Below, piece by piece: positions 26,779 to 35,683 of a stretch of 64,000 nucleotides of DNA. The stretch is taken from contig NZ_LR743508.1 of NCBI RefSeq assembly GCF_902712855.1, positions 1,550,001-1,614,000 on the forward strand, written 5' to 3'. The number at the start of each line of letters is the position of its first letter. The stretch's first letter is position 1. The notes below the pieces were generated by a model. It saw nothing but the letters and a program-made list of their open reading frames with translations. It was not told the DNA's origin and did no database searches. The position numbers were made by a program, and so were the translations under genes. The stretch comes from Variovorax paradoxus (GTDB lineage: Bacteria > Pseudomonadota > Gammaproteobacteria > Burkholderiales > Burkholderiaceae_C).

Positions 26779-26971
26779 ATGCGCCATTCCTTCGTCTACC
26801 GCGGGATCTGGATCGACGTCGTGCTCCACGAGCAAGAAGGCCGCTGCCTCTAAACATGCAGGACGGCCAGCGCGTCCCGGTTGCGATCGACCGGGAGCCG
26901 CGCGGTCTCCACGGGCGAAGGCCTGCGCTTCGCATGCAAGCAGGCACGCCTGGCGGTTGATCGCTACAAGG
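26779..26971 (+). pseudogene. Possible remnant of a small gene
   Basis: A short frame from 26779 reads MRHSFVYRGIWIDVVLHEQE and stops at 26851-26853. A second frame from about 26902 reads GLRFACKQARLAVDRYKDG. Together they look like the two ends of one small protein separated by a frame change. I recall nothing specific and rate it weak. Confidence 0.25.
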
Positions 26972-27217
26972 ATGGGCCGGCCCGTGACCATGGATGACGC
27001 CCCACTGAGTCTTCGTGTGCAGGCGGTGCCGCCCAACGAAAGGTTCGTCTGGGTCATCCTGGAGCGTCCAACACCGGACGCCGTGGTGGAGATCACCACT
27101 TCGCTGTGGACCTACGACAATCCATCGCAGGCGTACCTTGCAGGACGCAGGGTGCTGCTGCAGGCGCTGGGTGCGGAGCCCGCCCCCCGACGGCATGTAA
27201 CGACAGCGAAAGCGTAG
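26972..27217 (+). CDS. Small hypothetical protein
   Basis: This protein has about 81 residues. The core (MDDAPLSLRVQAVPPNERFV and WTYDNPSQAYLAGRRVLLQA) looks like a folded alpha/beta domain with normal codon usage. ATGs at 26972 and 26990 are both possible; the frame is open upstream from a TTG at 26957. It converges on the PanE-like gene 7 bases away. I recognise no family. Confidence 0.5.
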   Translation: MGRPVTMDDAPLSLRVQAVPPNERFVWVILERPTPDAVVEITTSLWTYDNPSQAYLAGRRVLLQALGAEPAPRRHVTTAKA

Positions 27218-27224
27218 GTGGGAA

Positions 27225-28121
27225 TCAACCGGGGCCATCGCTCGCAGCGGCGAGGAGCGGCACCAAAATGTCGCTGATCGGCGTCGGAATGTCGTGAGCC
27301 CGGCCGCGGCGTGACACGACACCGTTGCGAACGTCCCATTCGAGTGGCCTGCCGGCTTCGCGATCCGTGAGGATGGATGTCCCCATGTCGGCGGGAGAGG
27401 CCAGAAACTTGTCGAGTATGGCCTGCGGTACCTCGTCGCCGAGTTCAGCGCCTTCGGCACGGGCCACCGCCAAGCATTCGTGCAGATAGGCCAGAGCGAG
27501 CCTGGAGATGTCGCACCGGGAGAACATGCCCGAACGGCGATGCGTGAGCGCCATGAGTCCGGCGACTGCGTTCTGCAGCAACTTGCGCCATGCGACAGAT
27601 TGGAAATCCGTCGCCAGGTCGACGACACAGCGGGTGTCTTTGAGCGCCTTGGCTATGACGCGGGAAGGCGAAGTGTCAGGCAGGCTGAGGCGCACATCAC
27701 CGCGCAGACGCACCGAGCCATCGGACTGCGCCTGGGCGGGAAACCATACCACCGCGGGGACGATTCGCCCGCGCGGGCAACATGAGGCGACCTTCTCCAA
27801 CTGCTCCACCCCGTTTTGCAGAACGCATACGACGGTCTGGGGACCGCTCAATGCCGCAAGCCACGCTGCCGCCGCTTCGGTCTGTGTCGCCTTGACGGCC
27901 AGAAACACGACTTCTACCGATTGACCGATCTGCCTGGGATCCGTCCGAACCGGGCCAGGAATGGTGATGAGCCGCTCGCCATCGTGCAACTTCAGATGAT
28001 CGCGGGACGTGCGGCCGCACAACATCGGCGTGCGCCCGGCCTCGTGCAGCATCGCCGCGATCGTGGAGCCGATGGCACCTGGCCCGACGACTGCGATGGT
28101 TTTACTGAATTCCGGGTCCAT
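27225..28121 (-). CDS. 2-dehydropantoate 2-reductase family protein (PanE/ApbA-like)
   Basis: This 298-residue protein is an NADP-dependent ketopantoate-reductase-type enzyme. The Rossmann motif GPGAIGSTIAAMLHEAG sits near the N-terminus, followed by FLAVKATQTEAAAAWL and LQNGVEQLEKV. The C-terminal helical domain contains WRKLLQNAVAGLMAL, holding the family's catalytic lysine. The start at 28121 (MDPEFSK) puts the nucleotide-binding motif at its usual distance; the frame is open further upstream. It is divergent from the RpiR regulator, with a 40-base gap containing a palindrome, so it is probably controlled by that regulator. Members of this family also reduce other 2-keto acids, so a pantothenate role is not assured. 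Confidence 0.85.
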   Translation of the reverse strand: MDPEFSKTIAVVGPGAIGSTIAAMLHEAGRTPMLCGRTSRDHLKLHDGERLITIPGPVRTDPRQIGQSVEVVFLAVKATQTEAAAAWLAALSGPQTVVCVLQNGVEQLEKVASCCPRGRIVPAVVWFPAQAQSDGSVRLRGDVRLSLPDTSPSRVIAKALKDTRCVVDLATDFQSVAWRKLLQNAVAGLMALTHRRSGMFSRCDISRLALAYLHECLAVARAEGAELGDEVPQAILDKFLASPADMGTSILTDREAGRPLEWDVRNGVVSRRGRAHDIPTPISDILVPLLAAASDGPG

Positions 28122-28147
28122 GGTGAGTTCTCTCTCATTCAGGCGAT

Positions 28148-28159
28148 GTAATATATTAC
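28148..28159. promoter_or_regulatory. Palindromic operator candidate GTAATATATTAC
   Basis: This perfect 12-base palindrome lies in the 40-base gap between the divergent reductase and RpiR genes, 2 bases before the RpiR ATG. AT-rich inverted repeats of this kind are typical operators of RpiR/MurR regulators. Autoregulation and control of both strands is the natural reading. Confidence 0.6.
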
Positions 28160-28161
28160 GG

Positions 28162-29046
28162 ATGAAAGAAGTAGTTGGTAATGCAGTTTCTTCGGGCGAG
28201 GATCGGTTGAGGCAATGGTTGGGGAGCATTCAGGCGCGCTGCGGAGCTTTGGCCGCGAGCGAAGCGAAGGTCGTGGCGCTTCTGCTCGCCGATCCCCTGT
28301 TCGTCGGCGCGAATACGACCGCGCAGGTTGCGGCACGTGCTGGCGTTTCGCCACCGAGCGTTGTTCGCGCTGCCCGCGCCATCGGGTTCACCGGCTTCAC
28401 CGAACTCAAGATCGAAATCGCTCGCGCCCGCGGCACCACCCAGTTCTTCGCGCCTCCTGAAGTGCTCGCTGCGGATGCGACATCGGCCACGGTGCTCGAA
28501 ACAACCATTCGCGCAGGCACCCACGCACTTACCGCGCTCGCCGGGGCCGTTGAATTTCCGGCATTTGATGAAGCGGTCTGCTTGCTCCGGTCTGCTCGGC
28601 AGGTCATCGCATACGGTGCTGGCCCGTCGGCGACAGTCGCCGCCGACGCGGTTTTCCGTTTGCGCGCCGTCGGCGTGACGACCGTCGGTATTCCGGATCA
28701 CCTGTCGGCGATGATCGCGATACGCCTCCTTGGCCCTGGCGATGTTGTCATCGCCGTCAGTTCAACCGGCCGTACATCAACCACCCTCGCGATTGCCGAT
28801 GCTGCTGCTTCCGCTGGCGCGTCGCTCATCGCCATCACGAATCAGTACGGCACACCATTGGCGACCCTTGCGAACATCGCGCTGGTCGTTGGCGGCGCTC
28901 CACTGCCGGCGCAGATGGCGGCAGCGGGAAGCCGGCTTGCTCAACTCGTCGTGATTGATGCGCTGGTCGCGATGCTCGCCCTGCGCGATCCGGAGCGCAG
29001 CCGCCGCGCAGAGCGCGCTGGCATCGACCTGCCCGATCTTTCCTGA
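28162..29046 (+). CDS. RpiR/MurR-family transcriptional regulator
   Basis: This 294-residue protein has an N-terminal helix-turn-helix (about 20-90, with NTTAQVAARAGVSPPSVVRAARAIGFTGF in three helices). A SIS sugar-isomerase-like effector domain follows (about 125-260), with VIAYGAGPSATVAADAVFRL and DVVIAVSSTGRTSTTLAIAD. SIS domains bind phosphorylated sugars or related small molecules. It is divergent from the PanE-like gene and overlaps the transporter gene by one base, so it probably controls both. Confidence 0.9.
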   Translation: MKEVVGNAVSSGEDRLRQWLGSIQARCGALAASEAKVVALLLADPLFVGANTTAQVAARAGVSPPSVVRAARAIGFTGFTELKIEIARARGTTQFFAPPEVLAADATSATVLETTIRAGTHALTALAGAVEFPAFDEAVCLLRSARQVIAYGAGPSATVAADAVFRLRAVGVTTVGIPDHLSAMIAIRLLGPGDVVIAVSSTGRTSTTLAIADAAASAGASLIAITNQYGTPLATLANIALVVGGAPLPAQMAAAGSRLAQLVVIDALVAMLALRDPERSRRAERAGIDLPDLS

Positions 29047-29906
29047 TGCATCCCGGCACGGTCGCGCTCGTCCTCGCCGCGGCGACAGCTCATGCGCTGT
29101 GGAACATCGCCTCGAAGTTCAAGCGTGGAGATACTTTTCTGTTCGTGTGGGCCTATACCTGCGCTTCGGCGCTGATTTGCGTGCCGTTAGGCATCGCCCT
29201 CATGGCCGACGGGCAGGAGGTGCTTGATGGGCGGCTCGCGGTGGGTTCTGCGGTCTCAGCGGCATTGCACATCGCGTACTCGCTCATCCTGCAGGCTGGC
29301 TACGACCGCGCGGAGCTCGGAGTGGTCTACTCGGTCGCCCGCGGCACGGGGCCCATGCTGACGATGCTGTTCGCGGTTCTGCTGCTGGGGGAACGGCTCA
29401 CCACGGTCGCAATGCTGGGGGCGTTCCTCATCGTCGCGGGCATCCTCGTCGTCGTCGGCAATCTGTTCAGAAGCGGGAGCAGCCGCGCAGTACCGGGAAT
29501 CTTGTGGGGGGCCGCGACCGGTGCCACCATTGCCGGATACACCCTCTGGGACAGCTATGCGATCACCTCGTGGCACCTGGCGCCCGTGAGCTATTACGCA
29601 GGCACGCTTCTGCTGCAAGGCCTGGTCCTGACCCCCATCGCGCTGCTGCGGCGGCGGCGGATTCCTGCCGTTTTGCGAGCTGACGCCGTACCGATCCTTA
29701 TCGTGGCCGTGCTATCGCCGCTTGCCTACATCCTTGTTCTCACTGCCATGGTGAGCGCGCCTGTTGCGCTCATCGCGCCGCTGCGCGAGTCGTCCATCGT
29801 CATCGGCTCCTTTCTGGCGTGCTGGCTTTTTCACGAGGGCAATCTGGCACGCCGCATTGCGGGGGGAGTGATCGTGCTGGCCGGGATCGCGGCGATCAGC
29901 CTTTGA
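29046..29906 (+). CDS. EamA/DMT-family permease
   Basis: This 286-residue protein has about ten hydrophobic segments in two EamA repeats. The first includes VYSVARGTGPMLTMLFAVLL and GERLTTVAMLGAFLIVAGI. The second includes APVALIAPLRESSIVIGSFL and a closing VIVLAGIAAISL. Such proteins export or import metabolites. The ATG overlaps the RpiR stop (TGATG), giving translational coupling, so the transported molecule probably relates to the RpiR ligand. The substrate is unknown. Confidence 0.88.
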   Translation: MHPGTVALVLAAATAHALWNIASKFKRGDTFLFVWAYTCASALICVPLGIALMADGQEVLDGRLAVGSAVSAALHIAYSLILQAGYDRAELGVVYSVARGTGPMLTMLFAVLLLGERLTTVAMLGAFLIVAGILVVVGNLFRSGSSRAVPGILWGAATGATIAGYTLWDSYAITSWHLAPVSYYAGTLLLQGLVLTPIALLRRRRIPAVLRADAVPILIVAVLSPLAYILVLTAMVSAPVALIAPLRESSIVIGSFLACWLFHEGNLARRIAGGVIVLAGIAAISL

Positions 29907-30192
29907 TGCTTCGTGCAGGAGGCTACGAATCAGCCCATTGCGAATCGGGGCGTCGGCAGCAGAGGAGAGCCGCCGGGCTTGGCCTTCGTCAAGCAGAGTA
30001 CGGGGCCCTTAGGCAAAGCGGAGATTTCTTACGCCTCGTCCTGGGAGCGCACTGACCACGATAAACAGTTGGGCGCGATCTGTGGAGTTCTGTCTGCGGC
30101 CAGGATTGCGATACACGGTGATAAGCGTGCAAGGGCCGGGCCAATAGCTCGCGATGCCTACGCGGGCCAGTTGCATGCATAGAACATGCGGC

Positions 30193-31082
30193 TCAGCGTT
30201 TACGGGGCGCGCGCGCCGGCGAACCTCTTGTGCCGTCGGCGGCCATCGGCGCGCCGGAGGGATCTATCGCGCGCTGCAGCATCTGGCGTGTCGCTTCGTG
30301 TGAATTCATTTCCCGGTCATGGAGCGCCTGGATGTCCTGCAGCCGTGCAAGGGCGTGGCCAAGTTCGGTGCGGGCCTGGGTGAGGGCGCCCGTCTGCTCG
30401 CGCATCCGCTGCTCTGTACTCGCGTGCGCATTTGCCGCATCGCTGGCCGCGGCACGCGCCGCGACGATTTCGGCCTTCGCGGCGGCGCTCTCGGTGCGCG
30501 AGGTGCGCTGCTCCTCGGCGAGCTGGTCTCGTACGGCAGTCAGATGCTCGGCGAACTTCGCCAGCGCAGTCTGTTCCCGCACCGCGGCTTGGGCAGCCGC
30601 ATGCGCGGTGCGCTTGGTTTCCTCGCGCGAGCGGTCGACCTCCGCGAGGAGGCGGCGTTCATTCGCGATGTGCCGTTCCTCGGCCTCATGCGCCAAGCGG
30701 TCGCGTGCAGCGAGGACTGCGACGTGTTCCTCCTTGAGACGATCCCGCTGGGCGCCGGCGTCGTCGAGCTGCTTGCGCAGCCTGGCCGTCACCTGGTCGG
30801 CGGCCGCGGCGCGCTGGCTCGCCGCTTCCAGTTGCTCGCGCAGGGTGGTCGCCGCGTGCCGAGAACTCGCGAGCGCGGCTTCCAATTGGCTACGGTTGCT
30901 CTCGAAGGCGTCCTCCCGCTGGCGCAATGCGGCGGTCGCTTCCTGCAGCGAAGTCTGCGCCAGTTCGAGCTGGCGGCGGTTCGCTTCGCTTTCCTGGCGA
31001 AGGGACTGGTCGGCTTCGGCGCGGGCCGTGTGCCACAGCTGGGTGGCCGTGCGCAGGATCGGGAGAGGAACTTGCGGCGCGG
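30193..31082 (-). pseudogene. KfrA-like coiled-coil DNA-binding protein, 5'-truncated
   Basis: The open frame runs from the IS-fragment edge at 31082 down to a stop at 30193 (about 295 residues). The first Met is not until 30927. The upstream part reads TATQLWHTARAEADQSLRQE, which resembles the end of a KfrA N-terminal domain. The rest is one long Ala/Glu/Arg-rich coiled coil, ending in a basic APRKR tail. KfrA-type proteins bind DNA near plasmid or island stability genes. The missing N-terminal DNA-binding part was replaced by IS5-family sequence, so it is likely inactive unless restarted at 30927. Confidence 0.6.
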
Positions 31083-31407
31083 CAGAACTGGTTCGCTCTG
31101 AGCGACCCCGCGATGGAAGAGGCCCAGTATGAGATCGTGTCGCTGCGCACGTTCGCCGGGCTCGGTCTGCAGCCGATCCCTTACGAGACGACCCTCCTGA
31201 ACTTCCGGCATCTGCTGGAGGCCAACGATCTGGCCGAGGACATCTTCAAGCAGGTCAACGCCCATCTGGTCAGGAAGGGGCTGATGCTCAAGCGCGGCTC
31301 CTTCGTGGACGCAACCATCATTGCGGCGCCCAGTTCGACGAAGAACGAAAGTGGCGAGCGAGATCCGGAGATGCACCAGACAAAAAAGGGCAACCAGTGG
31401 CACTTCC
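31083..31407 (+). mobile_element. Internal fragment of an IS5-family transposase
   Basis: This stretch aligns without gaps to 36767-37090 in the larger IS copy: both begin CAGAACTGGTTCGC and end GTGGCACTTC. It encodes the middle of the transposase (QNWFALSDPAMEE through KGNQWHF) and includes one catalytic Asp (VDATIIAAPS). The edge at 31406-31411 reads CCCTAG, as at the outer boundary of the element, so an internal deletion to the right end is possible. It interrupts the KfrA-like gene. Confidence 0.85.
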
Positions 31408-31761
31408 CTAGCGCACTGAGAATGAGCGAAGCAGCAAATCACCCTGCGTTATGCGGTACCGTGCGGACTATGGCAGTCTGGTCGTTTGAGCGGGCGTGCG
31501 AGGCACGCTCAGCTGGACACGGTTAGCGCCCGGACCGAGAGCTTCGTTTCTCCTGGCGAAGGGCTAGTCAGTCGCAGACTTAGCTGGACCGCTGTGGAGC
31601 GGGCTACTCATGTCCCTTTGCGGCTATGCAAGCGTAAGCTGCGCCTTCGTTGCGTAGCCGAGGGACGGCCATCGGCTGGAGTTACTGGTGACAGTGCCGT
31701 TGCGTCGGTTTCTTTGCAGGTCCATCATGCATGAAGTCAAGCTTTTGTAAATGGATCGGCG
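31408..31761. other. Intergenic, nothing identifiable
   Basis: This 354-base stretch follows the IS fragment. Short frames on both strands show no domain, leader or convincing ribosome-binding site. Composition is mixed and less GC-rich near 31720-31790. I see no RNA gene. Confidence 0.5.
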
Positions 31762-32022
31762 ATGGAACAAATAGAGAATCTCGTACAGGTTGAAACTGGA
31801 CCGCGCCATGTCATTCAGGGCACCTACCATGGTGTCCGCATTGAAGTCATCGCTGGTTACAGCATCGACACGGACGAGTGGTTGTTCCACGTGCGCCTTC
31901 ACGACATTCAGGGGCGTGCTGATCGGTTGACGGATTGCCCGACAACGCATCGGGCCCATGGGCTGCAAGACGCCTTCGATCTGGGCCTGGAACTCGCCGT
32001 GTCACACCTGAAAAGTCGTTGA
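31762..32022 (+). CDS. Small hypothetical protein
   Basis: This protein has 86 residues. It has a strand-rich first half (HVIQGTYHGVRIEVIAGYSI, then WLFHVRLHDIQG) and a helical end (GLQDAFDLGLELAVSHL), like a compact alpha/beta domain. There is no leader or membrane segment and no recognised family. It is isolated and converges on the glucosidase gene. Confidence 0.5.
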   Translation: MEQIENLVQVETGPRHVIQGTYHGVRIEVIAGYSIDTDEWLFHVRLHDIQGRADRLTDCPTTHRAHGLQDAFDLGLELAVSHLKSR

Positions 32023-32122
32023 GCTCCTCCTGCAACTTGCGAAAGCAGGCCCCCTAGGGGCGCACATGACTTCTTTCTTGCATGCCGCTGCAATAGGCTC
32101 GCGCCGTGGCTGCCGGCGTGCA

Positions 32123-34285
32123 TTACAGGCGAAGATCGATCTGCAGGCTGTCTGCCCCTGGTCGTCGTGAGGCCACCGCCTGCATCGTGCCGCCCCTGCG
32201 ATGCAGGCGCAGGTCCGCCGTTCCTTGCGGCAGCCGCAAATCACGCAGCTCGAGCTCATCGATCTCGCTGGGAAGCACCGGTTGAGCCACCACGATGCGG
32301 CCGTGCATGGCGTTGATGTCGATGCCCAGGCAACCCTGCAGGAGCATGAACACCGAGCCGGCGGCCCAGGCCTGCGGCAGGCAAGCCACCGGATAAGACA
32401 CGGGTGCCTCGCCATGCGCCTTTTCAAACCCACAGAACAACTCGGGCAGGCGCATGCCAACCTGGCTGGCGCATTCGAACATCTCGCTTGTTAGCCGCGC
32501 GGTGCTGTCTCGCTCGCCGTAGCGAGCCATGCCGGCAGCACACAAGGCAACGTCATGCGGCCAGACCGAACCGTTGTGGTAGGACATGGGATTGTAGCGG
32601 ATGGCCTTGGATGACAGGGTACGCAACCCCCAGCCCGATTCGAGCCCAGACGCCAGCAGCCGGCGTGCCACGGCGCGCCCGCGCGCCTCGCTGGGCAGCC
32701 CGGTGTACAGGAGGTGACCGGCGTTGGAAGCGTAGACGCGACAGGGTGCACCAGCTCCATCCAAGGCGAGTGCGTAGAACTGCATGTCCTCCTGCCAGAA
32801 GCGCGATTCCACCCGTTCGGCCCAGGCTTCAGCGGCTTGCGCGTAGGGTGCGGCTTCGGCATCGTTGCCGAGCCACTTCGCCAGAAGCGCCATGCCTCGA
32901 AGCGCGGCGACCGCATAGCCTTGGACTTCGACTAGGGCGATAGGGCCCTCGGGTGTGCGCCCGTCTTCGTGGAAGATCGCGTCGTGGCTATCCTTCCAGC
33001 CCTGGTTGGCCAAGCCGGACGCTTGGGCACGCGCATAGGACAGAAAGCCGTCGTGACGGAAGGCGTTGCGCTGAATCCAAGCTGTCGCCGCAACCAAAGA
33101 AGGCCACAGACCCACGATGAACGAACGGTCGGCGGTGCGCCGTGCATAGGCCGCGGCCAGCATTACGAAAAGGGGCGTCGTGTCCACACCGCCGTAGTAG
33201 CGACCGAAGGGCAGCTCGCCCATGGCGGTCATTTCCCCTTTGCGCAGCTCGTGCATGATCTTGCCGGGCTCTGCATCGCGGAATGCTGAGGTTTCCTGCG
33301 CCTGGTGGCTGGCGAGGTACGCCAGCACGCCACGCGCCAGCGATGGCTTGAGCCACAGCGTCTGCAGCGCGGTAATGATCGCATCACGACCGAAGGGGGT
33401 GGAGAACCAGGGGATGCCCGCGTAGGGGTACGGACCCGTCGGCAACGCCGTGGTCAGCAGCGCGAGGTCGGCGCCCGAGCGGTCCAGCCAGGCCTGGAAC
33501 TGCCGCGACGAAGTCCGTATCCTCGCGCCGCTGCGCTGGCGGGTACGCATGCTCCGCCTGGCTGCCGCACCCGCAGCCCGGAACTGCGCACGCGCGGGGG
33601 CAGACGCAGCAGGGCCGATGTCCACGTACAGCGCGATATCCTCCCGGCCACCCAGGATGAGATCGAAGTGGCAGCGCCGCTCGTCGATGGCGGTGGGCTC
33701 AATCGAGAAAGCCAGCCGAGTGCACCGTGTGACGCCGTCCAGCCCCCGGTAGCTGAGCTCGACGCTCGCGGCCTGCACCCGAGGCGCAAGAAACTCCCCT
33801 CGCTGCGGGCGGCGCTCTCCGCGTACCTCGAAGGTGTCGCTGAAATCGGCGTCATAGTCCAGCTCGACCTGCAGTCGCGTGGCCGTCGTGCTGTAGTTGC
33901 TCAGAGTGATGCGCTCGCGCAGCAGACCGTCCCACAGCAGGCGTCGCCGCTCGATGTGCACCACGCCTTGAGGCAATGAGTCGCCTCCCAAAGGAGGCAG
34001 TGGCCGATTGGTGAGGTGCGCGGTAAAGAACACGTTGTCACGGCTCACGTCGCTGGACAGCAGGGTCGGTCGTTCGCCCTCCAGCAGGAGGTGAAAGGAC
34101 GACAGCAGCCGCGTATCGTCCTGGAAGAAGCCATCGCCCGAGCCCGCGATGTCGCCATAGGTGTCGGCCACCGCAAAGCTGTCGCCGTCCTTAAGAACGA
34201 AGAGGTGATCGGGCGTGCGCGGCACTGAGGTGTCTGCCGCGGTGGATCGAGCGGGTTTCACACCCTCGGGATGAGGCGAGGTCAT
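32123..34285 (-). CDS. Amylo-alpha-1,6-glucosidase (glycogen-debranching-type) family protein
   Basis: This 720-residue cytosolic enzyme has an N-terminal beta-sandwich domain (about 25-230, with DHLFVLKDGDSFAVADTYGD and GFFQDDTRLLSSFHLLL). An (alpha/alpha)6 catalytic domain follows (about 260-680), with GIPWFSTPFGRDAIITALQT, EPGKIMHELRKGE, GWKDSHDAIFHEDGR and YNPMSYHNGSVWPHD. Relatives hydrolyse alpha-1,6 or related glucosidic links. Its ATG overlaps the glycosyltransferase stop (34282-34285), so the two are translated as a unit. The pair probably builds or trims a glucan or compatible-solute glycoside; the exact substrate cannot be told. Confidence 0.87.
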   Translation of the reverse strand: MTSPHPEGVKPARSTAADTSVPRTPDHLFVLKDGDSFAVADTYGDIAGSGDGFFQDDTRLLSSFHLLLEGERPTLLSSDVSRDNVFFTAHLTNRPLPPLGGDSLPQGVVHIERRRLLWDGLLRERITLSNYSTTATRLQVELDYDADFSDTFEVRGERRPQRGEFLAPRVQAASVELSYRGLDGVTRCTRLAFSIEPTAIDERRCHFDLILGGREDIALYVDIGPAASAPARAQFRAAGAAARRSMRTRQRSGARIRTSSRQFQAWLDRSGADLALLTTALPTGPYPYAGIPWFSTPFGRDAIITALQTLWLKPSLARGVLAYLASHQAQETSAFRDAEPGKIMHELRKGEMTAMGELPFGRYYGGVDTTPLFVMLAAAYARRTADRSFIVGLWPSLVAATAWIQRNAFRHDGFLSYARAQASGLANQGWKDSHDAIFHEDGRTPEGPIALVEVQGYAVAALRGMALLAKWLGNDAEAAPYAQAAEAWAERVESRFWQEDMQFYALALDGAGAPCRVYASNAGHLLYTGLPSEARGRAVARRLLASGLESGWGLRTLSSKAIRYNPMSYHNGSVWPHDVALCAAGMARYGERDSTARLTSEMFECASQVGMRLPELFCGFEKAHGEAPVSYPVACLPQAWAAGSVFMLLQGCLGIDINAMHGRIVVAQPVLPSEIDELELRDLRLPQGTADLRLHRRGGTMQAVASRRPGADSLQIDLRL

Positions 34286-35340
34286 GCCACTTCGCTCTCG
34301 CGCAGACGGCGGGCATGCACTAGTTGCCAGTAGAGCCGGGCATAGCGCTTAGCCATCGCTTGCGCGGTGAAGCGCTCGTCGAACGCCCTGCGTACGCGCG
34401 CACGCGACAGGCCGGTGATACCGTGTACCGCCTTCACGGCCCCGGCGATGTCGTCGACGATGAGGCCGGAGATGCCGTGCTGCACAACCTCCGGAACAGA
34501 ACCGCAGCGCCAGGCGATGACCGGTGTGCCGCATGCCATCGCCTCGATCATGACGAGGCCGAACGGCTCGGGCCAGTCGATCGGGAACAGCAGGGCTCGC
34601 GCGCCACCCAGAAAGGCGCTCTTCTGAGCGTCGCCGATCTCGCCGACGAACTCGATCAGCGGATGATCCAGCATCGGTCGGATGCGGGTGTCGAAGTACA
34701 TGCGGTCAGCGGCATCCACTTTGGCCGCGATCTTCAGGGGCACGCCGGCCTCCTTTGCGATCTCGATTGCCCGATCGGGCCGCTTCTCCGGCGAGATCCG
34801 CCCGAGGAAGGCGAGGTAGCCGCCCTGTGCCTGCGGGCTGAACCGGTATTGGTCGGGCAGTATGCCGTGCTGCACCGTGGCGTACCAGTTGGCCTCCGGC
34901 AGTGGGGTACGCTGACTGCGCGAAATGGACACCAGCGGGTACGAAGGCCAGCGCGCATAGACCTCGCGCAGATCATCGATGTCGAGCCGGCCATGCAGCG
35001 TCGTGAGAGTGCGTTCCGGCGTGCCCTCGAAGAAGGGAAAGTGGATCAGGTCGACGTGAAAGTGAATGACGTCGAACGCATCGACCTGCCGCCGCACCTC
35101 ATGGATCATGGCGAGGTGGCTTGCCAGGTCGGAGTTCAAGCGCCCGCTGTCCAGCCGCAGTGGCTGGGCGCGTGTCGCGACCAAGCGGGCCTTGGTCTGC
35201 GTCTCGCCCGCGGCGAACAGCGTGACTTCGTGTCCCTGGTCAACCAAAGCGTCGGTGAGGTGCGCTACGACGCGCTCAGTGCCGCCGTACAGCTTGGGCG
35301 GAACGGCCTCGAACAGCGGGGCTACCTGTGCAATCCTCAT
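34282..35340 (-). CDS. Glycosyltransferase family 4 protein
   Basis: This 352-residue enzyme is a GT-B-fold glycosyltransferase. The N-terminal half starts MRIAQVAPLFEAVPPKLYGG, typical of the family's first loop. The C-terminal half has GRISPEKRPDRAIEIAKEAG and the donor-binding PEPFGLVMIEAMACGTPVIA, whose first Glu is the conserved EX7E position. There is no membrane segment. It is the first gene of a two-gene operon with the downstream glucosidase. Confidence 0.88.
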   Translation of the reverse strand: MRIAQVAPLFEAVPPKLYGGTERVVAHLTDALVDQGHEVTLFAAGETQTKARLVATRAQPLRLDSGRLNSDLASHLAMIHEVRRQVDAFDVIHFHVDLIHFPFFEGTPERTLTTLHGRLDIDDLREVYARWPSYPLVSISRSQRTPLPEANWYATVQHGILPDQYRFSPQAQGGYLAFLGRISPEKRPDRAIEIAKEAGVPLKIAAKVDAADRMYFDTRIRPMLDHPLIEFVGEIGDAQKSAFLGGARALLFPIDWPEPFGLVMIEAMACGTPVIAWRCGSVPEVVQHGISGLIVDDIAGAVKAVHGITGLSRARVRRAFDERFTAQAMAKRYARLYWQLVHARRLRESEVA

Positions 35341-35377
35341 CCTGTCGCTCCTGCATCCGTGCGTTCGAGCGTGAGCA

Positions 35378-35683
35378 TCAAGAACATCGCAAGTCCATGC
35401 GCTTCAAAGCTGCCCGGCAATCGCCCCCGCGCGATCGAATCAAGTTGGCATAGTCGACGGCGTCGGAGAACAGGTCATAGCGATAGCCTGCGAACGTGTA
35501 CTGGTGGCCATCGAATCCGATCGCCAAGTCCTTCATACGGACTGCCGTACCCAAAGGTTCATTCGCCTGGCCGGGTATTGGCGTGTCGAGTTCGAAGCCG
35601 GAACCGCCGCCTTCGTTGAGCAGCGAGTCCTCGGCCTGGATGGCTTCGGACGGGCTATGACCGAGGGTGACTGAAAAGTCCAT
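35378..35683 (-). CDS. Small hypothetical protein
   Basis: This protein has about 101 residues if started at the ATG at 35683; the frame is open back to 35845. The C-terminal half (MKDLAIGFDGHQYTFAGYRY, then DLFSDAVDYANLIRSR) looks like a short conserved fold of two strands and a helix. I do not recognise it. It lies just upstream of the glycosyltransferase gene on the same strand, with a 37-base gap. Confidence 0.45.
   Translation of the reverse strand: MDFSVTLGHSPSEAIQAEDSLLNEGGGSGFELDTPIPGQANEPLGTAVRMKDLAIGFDGHQYTFAGYRYDLFSDAVDYANLIRSRGGDCRAALKRMDLRCS

Noticed and set aside
27225..28121. Reductase named panE with a certain pantothenate role
   Set aside because: The family includes many 2-keto acid reductases, and the context (RpiR, EamA exporter) does not point to pantothenate.
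29913..30182. 89-residue plus-strand frame after the permease
   Set aside because: Starts 6 bases after the permease stop without a ribosome-binding site, and has no recognisable fold pattern. Treated as intergenic.
30230..31132. Ser/Ala/Arg-rich plus-strand frames opposite the KfrA-like gene
   Set aside because: Antisense of a coiled coil; composition is typical of shadow frames.
34324..35619. 431-residue plus-strand frame opposite the glycosyltransferase
   Set aside because: The minus strand encodes an unambiguous GT4 enzyme coupled to the glucosidase. The plus frame has no domain.
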